Below, one piece after another: positions 6,601 through 14,100 of a stretch of 14,950 bases of DNA; the first letter of the stretch is position 1; every line of letters begins with the position of its first letter. Source of the DNA: Planctomycetota bacterium (GTDB taxonomy: Bacteria > Planctomycetota > Phycisphaerae > UBA1845); NCBI GenBank assembly GCA_024277835.1, contig JAJRUK010000388.1, positions 1-14,950 on the forward strand. Reading direction: 5' to 3'. A program made the position numbers and the translations under genes. The notes under the pieces were generated by a model that saw only the letters and a list, made by a program, of their open reading frames with translations, searched no databases and was not told the DNA's origin.

Positions 6601-8190
6601 TTAACGGCGGCGTAGACGCACTGCGAAAAGTCCCATCAGCATCACACCAAGCGGCAACATTCCCGCCGCACCGCACGCCCCACCCCCAGTCGACCCCGAC
6701 CCTGCCCAGCCACCCGAACCACCGCCGGTATCTGTCGTGCCGCACGATCCTGCGTCGCCGGTAAAGTTGAGGTCGCGAAGGTATATGTCGTCTACGGCGT
6801 TCGTATCGCCTTCGATGAGGTTTGTCGCTTGGCTGACGAAGGCGATTAACTCGCCGCCATCTGAAATGGATGCGCGCTCGCTATCGTTGTCGCCTTCACC
6901 ATCGGTGCCGCAAGTGCTGATGCGCGTCGTTTCTCCCGACTCTCGATCATGGACGAAGACGTCGTTTTGGAGGTTTGTATCGCCGGCGACGATGTCGGTG
7001 GCAGTGCTGTGGAACGCGACGAAGCGTCCGTCCCCAGAGATCGTCGGCGAGGAACTATTGCCATCGCCAGCGCCAACGAAACCGAGACTGATGAACTCGA
7101 TCCCCGCAACCCCCTGGTCGAAGATGCCGTTCTCGTCCGGATCGCGGTCGTGCAGGTAGATATCTTCAACGGTGTTGGTGTCGCCACTGTTGAGATTGGT
7201 AGCGGTGCTTCGGAAGACGACGAACCGTCCGTCGTCGGAGATGGCGGGTCTGGTATTCGCGCCGTTTGGTTCTCCACCAGCAGGAGGAATGCCCATCCGC
7301 GCGACGGATTGATCTTCGAGATTCTTAACATAGACATCACGTAGAGCGTTTGAATCGCCCGAGACCAAGTTGGTTGCGTCGGTAAAGAATGCAAGATACC
7401 GGCCATCCCCGGAGATGGCGGGACGATCGCTCTTGTCGTTGCCGCCTTCGCCGTTGGCGCTTTCGCTGGCGCGGATCGTCGTCCCGGTTTGCGTATCGTG
7501 GACGAAGACGTCGCGCTCGGAGTTGGTGTCGGAAGCGATCAGATTCGTCGCGTCGCTGTTGTACCCGACATAGCGGCCATCGTTCGAGATCGTGGGGCGC
7601 GTGCTGTCGTCGTTGCCGGCTTCGCCATCGGTCGAAACGCTCACGCGAGTCGTTGTTCCGTTGCCTTCGTCAAAGGTGCCATTGGCGTCCGGATCGCGAT
7701 CGTGAATGAAAACGTCTCGGCGACCGGTGCATGTGGGGCAATCCGTGGCGTGGAAGATCGTCGTGTCGCCAGTCGCAAAGTTGCTTGAATCACTGTAGAA
7801 CACAACGTAGCGACCATCGCTTGAGATTGCGGGGCGACCGCTGTCGGCGTCCCCCTGGGCACCTGACGAACTGACGCTGACGCGAACGGTCTCGCCGGTG
7901 TTCCGATCGTAGACGAAGACATCTTCGACACCGTTTGTGTCACCGGAAACGAGAGTCGTAGCCTGACTTTCAAAAGCGACGTAGCGACCGTCATCGGAGA
8001 TGACCGGGCGATCGCTGTTCATGTCGCCCTCGACGCCCTCAGTGCTGATGCTCGCTCTGACGGTTGCTTGCGCTTGGACGGACTGAGGTATCGCGACGAC
8101 GGCCAAGATGGCTACGATCGCCAATACGGACATCGCGCTAACTGGGCATGCACGCATCACCGAAAGATTCGAGAATTGTTGTGTGTTCAA
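6601..8190 (-). CDS. Exported seven-repeat PD40 beta-propeller protein with C-terminal anchor tail (paralogue A)
   Basis: A predicted surface or secreted protein of 529 residues. The signal peptide runs to about residue 42 (SVLAIVAILAVVAIP, cleavage near AQA). Seven WD40-like/PD40 repeats of about 55-75 residues follow; the consensus runs SDRPAISxDGRYVAFxS, ATNLVxGDTN, DVFVxDRxTGxTxRVSV. Repeat 2 carries an insert with CPTCTG and then DPDANGTFDEGN; repeat 5 has the second insert alone. A Gly/Ser linker leads to a tail of CGAAGMLP, a hydrophobic stretch and RLRRR, like a tripartite C-terminal sorting signal. The start is a TTG at 8190 with GGAGGA at 7 bases; the internal ATG at 8157 has no binding site. 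It is the last gene before the terminator at 6522-6558. No catalytic residue is recognised; the ligand is unknown. Confidence 0.85.
   Translation of the reverse strand: MNTQQFSNLSVMRACPVSAMSVLAIVAILAVVAIPQSVQAQATVRASISTEGVEGDMNSDRPVISDDGRYVAFESQATTLVSGDTNGVEDVFVYDRNTGETVRVSVSSSGAQGDADSGRPAISSDGRYVVFYSDSSNFATGDTTIFHATDCPTCTGRRDVFIHDRDPDANGTFDEGNGTTTRVSVSTDGEAGNDDSTRPTISNDGRYVGYNSDATNLIASDTNSERDVFVHDTQTGTTIRASESANGEGGNDKSDRPAISGDGRYLAFFTDATNLVSGDSNALRDVYVKNLEDQSVARMGIPPAGGEPNGANTRPAISDDGRFVVFRSTATNLNSGDTNTVEDIYLHDRDPDENGIFDQGVAGIEFISLGFVGAGDGNSSSPTISGDGRFVAFHSTATDIVAGDTNLQNDVFVHDRESGETTRISTCGTDGEGDNDSERASISDGGELIAFVSQATNLIEGDTNAVDDIYLRDLNFTGDAGSCGTTDTGGGSGGWAGSGSTGGGACGAAGMLPLGVMLMGLFAVRLRRR
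6762..8067 (-). repeat. Seven tandem PD40 propeller repeats in paralogue A
   Basis: Seven consecutive coding repeats can be aligned by eye on the ISxDGRYVAF and GDTN...DVFV anchors. Seven is enough to close one seven-bladed propeller. The most divergent copies are 4 (KNLEDQSVARM) and 7 (SDGGELIAF). Confidence 0.8.
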
Positions 8191-8197
8191 CGCGGGT

Positions 8198-8203
8198 TCC
8201 TCC
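8198..8203 (-). promoter_or_regulatory. Ribosome binding site for the TTG start of paralogue A
   Basis: GGAGGA on the minus strand, 7 bases before the TTG at 8190. It is near-ideal and decides the start against the in-frame ATG at 8157. No terminator-like hairpin was seen in 8191-8260, so read-through from paralogue B is possible. Confidence 0.7.
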
Positions 8204-8260
8204 GTGAACGGTATTGATTATTGACCTTGGCAGCCACACCTGTTCAACCAAGCTGCTACG

Positions 8261-10471
8261 CTATCTTCGTCTTTTCAGAGCGGTTAACCCCAGAAAAGTG
8301 AAAAGCATTGGGACCAACCCAAGCGCCCCGCATGGGGAGGACAGGCCTGTCGTGGTAGTGTCTGCTGGCTCCTCAGTGCCGGGTACAGTCTGCCCTGGGT
8401 CGTTGCCATTGCCAGCATCGTCTGGAGGATTGACGACTCCATCATCCGCCGGTGGCGAATCGTTGTCACAGGCGTCGCCGAGTCCATCGCCGTCGGCATC
8501 CGCTTGGTCGGGATTGGGTATGGCGTCGCAATTGTCGAGGCAGTTGGGAACACCGTCCTGATCGACATCCGTATCGAGCGCGTCGCATCCACATGCACCG
8601 GGGTCGGTCTTGTAGTCGGCGTCTGGGCAACCGTCTTCGCAATCGGGCGTGCCGTCGCCGTCGGTGTCGTCGTCCACCGCGCCGCAACCACATACACCGG
8701 GGAGCGTTTTGTTCGGGTCGTCTGGGCAGGCATCTTCGCAGACGATGTTTCCGCCTCCGTCGTCGATGTCGGGGAACCCGCAACCGCAAACGCCGGGGGC
8801 GGTCTTCGCCGGGTCGTTCGGACAATCATCGACACAAACAATGCCACCGCTCCCATCGTCGGTATCGGGTGTGCCGCAACCGCACTCGCCGGCTGCGGTC
8901 TTGGCGGGATCATCCGGGCATTCGTCCGCGGCGTTTGGTGTTCCGTCTCCGTCACGGTCGTCATCGCATGCGTCGCCGAGTCCGTCGTTATCGATGTCTC
9001 GCTGGGAGGCGTTGCTGATCAAGGGGCAGTTGTCGTCGGTTTCACGAACGCCATCGCCGTCGGAATCAAAACTGCGTACAAAAACATCGGGCGAACCCGG
9101 ACAATCGGGGCAATCGACGGAATGGAAAGTAGGCTCATCGCCGTCGATCAGATTGGCTGCCCTGCTTCGGAAGGCGACGACGCTTGCGTCGGCGGAGACT
9201 CCCGGGCGCGAACTATTCTCGTCACCGGCTTCCCCGGCGAGATTGGCACTGACAAGTGTGACGGTCATCGTGGTACGATCGTAGATATAGACTTGCTCGA
9301 CGCCTGCAACTGCGCCTGCGCTCACTGGCGCGAGATTGGTCGCTTCGCTTCTAAATGCGATGTAACGCGCGTCGGCAGACATTGCAGGAACAGAGCTTAG
9401 TCCGTCAGCTTCAACGCCGCCGGAGGCCAAGCTTACGCGAACTGTCGTTCCTTCCAGTGTGTCGCGGAGGAAGACATCGCCGACTCCATTGGTATCGCCT
9501 GCGACGAGGTTGGTGGCTTCGCTGCGGAATGCGACATACCGTCCGTCGGCGGAGATCGCCGCTCGGGAGCTTGCGCCGTTTCCTGGTGTTCCATCCGTGG
9601 CGACGCTGATTCGCTCTGTCACACCGGTGTTGCGATCGTGCAGAAAGACATCCCGAACGCCGTTGCCCAACGTCGGATTGAGCGGATCGAACGATGGCTC
9701 ATCGCCTTCGACGAGGTTGCCAGCGTCGCTATAAAAAGCAACGTAGCGACCGTCGGCCGAAATAACAGGTCGATCGCTGTGGCCGCCTGTCGCCAGCTCG
9801 CCAGCGGAGCTAACGCTGATGCGTTCTGTAACGTTGTTGATTCGATCACGCACGAAGATGTCACGAAAACCGAGCGTATCTGCCTCGCCGTCTAGGGTCG
9901 AGGCCAAACTTCGAAACGCGACGAATTGACCGTCGGCGGAGATCGAGGGCATGTTGCTGCTCTTTTCGCCTCGACGCCCGTCTGCGCCAACGCTTACGAG
10001 TTCGATGGTACCAGCGATTCGGTCGTAAACGAAAATGTCACGTTTGAGGTTCGTATCGTCAGAGATCAGATTGGTCGCGTCGCTGTAAAAGGCAACGAAT
10101 TGTCCGTCGGCGGAAATGGTTGGCCGATCACTCTTGCCATTGGCCTGCACGCCGCCAACGCCGCGCGTGATCATGTCGATCGAACCGGTAACGCGATCGA
10201 ATAGGAAGATGTCGTCAGTCGCATTGGAGTCGCCGGTAACGAGATTGCTTGCGTCGCTGGCGAAGGCGATGTATCGACCGTCGGCCGAGACCGCGGGCCT
10301 TCTACTTTCAGCATTGCCGCCGACGCCCGCCGCGTCTTCGCTCGCGCGAATCAACGTCTGCCCGAAGGCTGTGCTCGCCGGAATCAATAGCGGCAGCAGC
10401 CAGAGACAGCAACATAACCTGCCATCTCCGATGTTCCCGCACCCGCGCGTCCTTTTGTTTCCTATTTCCAT
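8261..10471 (-). CDS. Exported PD40 beta-propeller protein with TSP3 repeats and C-terminal anchor tail (paralogue B)
   Basis: A predicted surface or secreted protein of 736 residues. A long basic N-region is followed by CCCLWLLPLLIP, with cleavage near AFGQ. Seven PD40 repeats (about 39-465) carry the same consensus as paralogue A; repeat 7 has the CPDCPG insert. Then come thrombospondin type-3-like calcium repeats (about 467-670): DSDGDGVRETDDNCP, DRDGDGTPNAADECP, and units of the form CPxDPxKTxPGxCGCG, four of them. A Pro/Asp/Thr linker leads to the tail CGALGLVP, a hydrophobic stretch and LKRRR, matching paralogue A without gaps. The start is ATG at 10471 (GGGGGA at 9 bases); the adjacent TTG at 10474 is equally possible. 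It lies 51 bases after the small lipoprotein gene. Likely a Ca-binding stalk carrying a propeller head; the ligand is unknown. Confidence 0.87.
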   Translation of the reverse strand: MEIGNKRTRGCGNIGDGRLCCCLWLLPLLIPASTAFGQTLIRASEDAAGVGGNAESRRPAVSADGRYIAFASDASNLVTGDSNATDDIFLFDRVTGSIDMITRGVGGVQANGKSDRPTISADGQFVAFYSDATNLISDDTNLKRDIFVYDRIAGTIELVSVGADGRRGEKSSNMPSISADGQFVAFRSLASTLDGEADTLGFRDIFVRDRINNVTERISVSSAGELATGGHSDRPVISADGRYVAFYSDAGNLVEGDEPSFDPLNPTLGNGVRDVFLHDRNTGVTERISVATDGTPGNGASSRAAISADGRYVAFRSEATNLVAGDTNGVGDVFLRDTLEGTTVRVSLASGGVEADGLSSVPAMSADARYIAFRSEATNLAPVSAGAVAGVEQVYIYDRTTMTVTLVSANLAGEAGDENSSRPGVSADASVVAFRSRAANLIDGDEPTFHSVDCPDCPGSPDVFVRSFDSDGDGVRETDDNCPLISNASQRDIDNDGLGDACDDDRDGDGTPNAADECPDDPAKTAAGECGCGTPDTDDGSGGIVCVDDCPNDPAKTAPGVCGCGFPDIDDGGGNIVCEDACPDDPNKTLPGVCGCGAVDDDTDGDGTPDCEDGCPDADYKTDPGACGCDALDTDVDQDGVPNCLDNCDAIPNPDQADADGDGLGDACDNDSPPADDGVVNPPDDAGNGNDPGQTVPGTEEPADTTTTGLSSPCGALGLVPMLFTFLGLTALKRRR
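8450..9070 (-). repeat. TSP3-like calcium-binding repeat region of paralogue B
   Basis: Repeated Asp-rich loops of DxDxDG type alternate with CPxDPxKTxPGxCGCG units. In two units the calcium loop is replaced by a Gly-rich version (DGSGGIVCVDDCP and DGGGNIVCEDACP), while the Cys spacing is kept. Confidence 0.75.
9077..10357 (-). repeat. Seven tandem PD40 propeller repeats in paralogue B
   Basis: Seven coding repeats follow the signal peptide. Repeat 4 has a longer loop (EPSFDPLNPTLGNGVRD) where other copies have the CPxC insert; repeat 6 has a degraded GDTN loop. The count again equals one seven-bladed propeller. Confidence 0.78.
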
Positions 10472-10522
10472 CAAACACTATCCCCCAATCGAATTGTTCC
10501 GGCACCGGCGTTGCCCGGCGCA

Positions 10523-10699
10523 TCAGTTCCCTGCCAAGAATGCCTCGACGATGTCCTGAACAACGCCACCGACGGCACGCTCTAACCCTCGTGAGACCCC
10601 CCCGGTCAGGCCTTCACGAACCACGTCAATATTGTCGCAACCAATCGCGAAGAGGCAGACGGCGACGACCGCTAGTAATGTTATTTGACGGCGTATCAT
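10523..10699 (-). CDS. Small lipoprotein, 58 residues
   Basis: A short gene reading MIRRQITLLAVVAVCLFAIGC and then about 37 mature residues: basic start, hydrophobic core and an AIGC lipobox with the lipid-modified Cys at 21. It is a typical lipoprotein signal for anchoring in a membrane leaflet. The mature part (DNIDVVREGLTGG ... DIVEAFLAGN) is Gly/Val-rich, possibly amphipathic, with no family I recognise. Its ATG directly follows the TAA of the 127-residue lipoprotein (no gap), with GGGAG 8 bases upstream inside the end of that gene. The two are almost certainly co-translated, and the next PD40 gene follows 51 bases on. Its size makes it easy to miss in automatic annotation. Confidence 0.75.
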   Translation of the reverse strand: MIRRQITLLAVVAVCLFAIGCDNIDVVREGLTGGVSRGLERAVGGVVQDIVEAFLAGN

Positions 10700-11083
10700 T
10701 TACTTTTCTCCCTCTTCCGTGAGGATCGCTTCGAGCTTCGCGATGCGTTTTTCAAGTTTCTTGATGCGTTTTTTGTTTGCGCTCGGTTTCTTTTTTGCTT
10801 TCCAGATCGGAAACGAAAAATCGACAAAGACCGAGTTGTCGTTATTCCCATTTCCGTCGTCCACATCTCGCCGGCGATACGTGATGCCTGTCTTGAAACC
10901 ATCCTTGAACTTGAACTCGACGCCCTGTTGTACGGTCCACTGCGTGCTATCGGTTCGCTTGGTCCCTCGATGATTGAACCTGGGTCCAAACTTCGACTCG
11001 CTACGAACCTCTTTGAGCTTGCTGCAAGCGGAGACCGAAGCGAGGCTGAATGCGAGCAGTAACATTACGATTCTTCTTTTCAT
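10700..11083 (-). CDS. Lipoprotein with beta-rich middle and C-terminal coiled coil, 127 residues
   Basis: A lipoprotein of unknown family. The start MKRRIVMLLLAFSLASVSAC gives a lipobox VSAC with Cys at 20. The middle, with alternating strand-like stretches (QWTVQQGVEFKFKDGFKTG, ITYRRRDVD, NSVFVDFSFPIW), resembles part of an outer-membrane beta-barrel or sheet. The end (KKRIKKLEKRIAKLEAIL) is a charged heptad-like coiled coil that could mediate oligomers. An in-frame upstream start at 11119 would add 12 residues before the signal peptide. The ATG at 11083 has GGAGGT only 3-4 bases away, tight but the best site. It lies between the giant PD40 gene (75 bases upstream) and the 58-residue lipoprotein, suggesting service to the same surface system. 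Confidence 0.75.
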   Translation of the reverse strand: MKRRIVMLLLAFSLASVSACSKLKEVRSESKFGPRFNHRGTKRTDSTQWTVQQGVEFKFKDGFKTGITYRRRDVDDGNGNNDNSVFVDFSFPIWKAKKKPSANKKRIKKLEKRIAKLEAILTEEGEK

Positions 11084-11111
11084 GGCACCTCCGTTTGCGC
11101 TGCGAGTGTCC

Positions 11112-11132
11112 GTATCCATAAGCGTAGGATAC
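11112..11132. repeat. Short inverted repeat between the giant PD40 gene and the lipoprotein pair
   Basis: GTATCC, 9 bases, GGATAC: a perfect 6-base-pair inverted repeat in the 75-base gap 11084-11158. It has no T tract. It could be an operator for the lipoprotein genes or a weak transcript end for the upstream gene, or chance. Confidence 0.25.
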
Positions 11133-11158
11133 CCGGAGCATCAGCCGGACTCCATGCG

Positions 11159-14100
11159 TTAGTTCGGGCACGCCGAAGGGCAGGCATACGCGACGGATTT
11201 CACAGCATCGACCGTGGATGTCACATCCAAGACGTTCAATCTCTCGTCGATGATGCATGGGAAGATATTCGCCCCCTCGAACGTTACGAATTCACTGAAC
11301 AAGAGCTTCACGGCGTCTACGGTCACGGTAATGTCAATCACATTCACAACGGTGTTGCCGCTGGTATCGCCCCACCGCCAGGTCGTCCCCTTGGTCCCTT
11401 TGGAAACGACAATCGTACCGCCGAAGTCGCAGACGGCATGGACGACGTACGTCGCACTGGGTCGAATGTTCACGCCTCGGACGGGTGTCGCGCCCCATTG
11501 ACCGGACGTGAGAAACACAGGACCATCTCCGAGTAAACCGGCATTGCAGAACCCTTCGCAGGCACCTCCCTGGCAGCTATTCACGTCGAAACAAGGCTGT
11601 CCCACAAGCGGGCCGGTGGTGCATGTCTTCGGACAGTCAGCGTCAGATACGCACGCCAGTCCGTCGTTGAGGCCCGCGAGGCAAACGCTTTGCGCATATT
11701 GCGAGACGCAGGGCACATCAGGATCGTTGCAACTTCCGGTCACGAGAATCGCCACTGGCGTCGCGCCCTGATCCGCGGGGGTCACTCTGAGATACCGTCC
11801 GCCGACCGCTTCTACCTGTGGCGCGAAACAGCCACCACACGAACCCGTGCCTTCGTCGCACGTGGCTGAGTCGGGACACGGGTTACCCGTCGACGAGAAA
11901 CACTCATGGTCGAAAACGCAACCGAGCTGCTGGTCGCAGACTTTCGCAGCGCAAAACAGGCCTGTGTCACAAACGGTGTCGTCTGGCGTGTGGACGCAGA
12001 CGAGATTCCCTGCGATCGTGTCACATGTATCGATCGTGCAATCAATCGCGTCGTTGCAATCCGCAGCTACCGCGCATCCTGCTGAGCAGGTTCCGTCGAT
12101 GCAGAAATCACCGGGGGCACATTGGACGGGTGTGAGCTGGCAAGAACCGGTGGCGGAGTTGCAGGACCCGATCATACACAGGTCGGCGGTTTGACAATCC
12201 TTGAGTGTGTTGACGCACAAGCCAGTGGTCTGGTTGCAAATGTCGGTTGTACAAAGATCGCCGTCGTCACATTGAGCTGACTGCGTGCATTCTCCCGGCG
12301 TGAATACGCATGTGGGCTCGCATCCGTCACCCGTCGTCTGGTTACCGTCGTCGCACTCTTCCAGTCCTTCAGGAACGCCGTTGCCGCATACCGATAGCAC
12401 GCGGAAGAAGACGTCGCGGACCAAGTTGTTGTCATTGGGTATCAGATTGGTTGCGTCGCTGTAAAAAGCGATCGTGGATCGATCCGCAGATATCTTCGCG
12501 CCGCCGCTTGCGCCCTTGGCCTCGATGTCGGCGTTGTCTACGCTCAAGCGGATCGTGTCGATCGCGCCTGATTCGTCGAAGAACCCGTCGCCGTCTGTGT
12601 CGCGATCGTGTAGAAAGACGTCGGCGAGGAGGTTGGTATCTCGGCCAACGAGATTAACGCCGGTGCTTCTGAACGCAACGAATCGTCCGTCGATTGAGAT
12701 CGTCGCATCGTCGCTGTCGGCCGGGAACTGATCGGGCGTAGTCGCTTGTGATCCAGTTGAGCTGACACTGACCCGTTGGGTCGTATTCGCGCCGAGGTTT
12801 CTTAGGAAAACGTCTTCGGCGTAGTTGGTATCTGACGCGACAAGGTTCGATGCAGGGCCTACCATCGCAATCGCCGAGGCGTCGCCCGCGAGCTTGGGGC
12901 CTCCCGTTTCGCGATCGCCGGGGATGCCTGCGGATGAAAGACTGACGCGAATCGTCGTCGCGTTGCCCTCGTCGAAGGTTCCGTTCATGTCGGGGTCGCG
13001 ATCACGAAGGAAGACATCTCGCCAACCCAGACAAGTCGGGCAGGTGTCCGCGTCGAGTGAGGGTTCGTCACCAGCGACGAGGTTGTCTGCCTTGCTGCGA
13101 AAACCAACGAACCGCCCATCGGAAGAGAGCGTTACACGATCAGACCCATAGTTCCCCTGAATACCCCCGGTACCGAGGCTGACGCGAGTTGTTGTTCCAG
13201 TTGCAATTTCGTAAACAAAGACGTCGGTTCGGCCGTTGGTATCTGATGCGACAAGGTTCGTCGCCTCGCTGATAAAGCCCACATAGCGACCATCGCTTGA
13301 AATCTCGGGGCGGAAGCTATCCTGGTCGCCTGCGACACCGCCGGAAGAAACGCTTACACGAATGGTTGTCTCGTTTCCCTCATCGTAAATTGCGTTCATA
13401 TCGGGGTCGCGGTCGCGAAGGAAGATGTCCGCTCGGCCTACGCACGCTGGGCAGGTCACGCTGTCGAATGGGGCGCTGTCCCCCGCGACAAACCCGCTTG
13501 CCTTACTCCAAAAGGCAACGAATCGACCATCGCCGGAAATCGCGGATTCGTCGCTGTTTCCGTCGATCCCCTGAGCCTGGGCTGAACTGAGACTGATGCG
13601 AACGGTTCGAGCGTTTGCGATATCGCGAACAAATACGTCTTGGAGTCCATTCGTGTCGCCAACGACAAGGTTGTCGGCAGTACTGCGAAAGCTTACGTGA
13701 AGACCGTCGTCAGAGATTGCAGGTCGCGTGCAGTTTCCATTTGCAGGCGTGCCGTCGGTCGCAACGCTTAGGCGCGTCGTGACTGCGTTGCCTTCGTCAA
13801 ATATTCCGTTCAAGTCAGGATCGCGGTCGTAGAGGAAAATATCCCGGACGCCGACGCATGCGGGGCATATGACTGCGTCAAATGGTGCGCTATCGCCAAC
13901 AACAAGGTTAAAGGCGTCGCTGTAGAACGCTATGAATCGTCCGTCGCCGGATATAGATGGGCGGTTGCTGAGACCGTTGCCCTCGACGCCACCAGCCCCG
14001 ACGCTAACGCGAATAGTTGTCCCCAGTTGCACGTCGCGAACGAACACGTCTGTCGCAAGATTGGTGTCTCCAGGGACGAGATCGTCCGCGTCGCTTGCGA

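Noticed and set aside
8191..8260. Possible terminator between paralogues B and A
   Set aside because: Only short, competing pairings (GCAGC/GCTGC, CTTGG/CCAAG) with long loops and no T tract; not supported.
8504..9400. Long + strand open frame of about 300 codons opposite the TSP3 and propeller region
   Set aside because: The minus-strand frame has recognisable PD40 and TSP3 repeats, a signal peptide and a start site. The + frame is an Ala/Val/Gly/Thr-rich mirror produced by the repetitive Asp/Gly codons.
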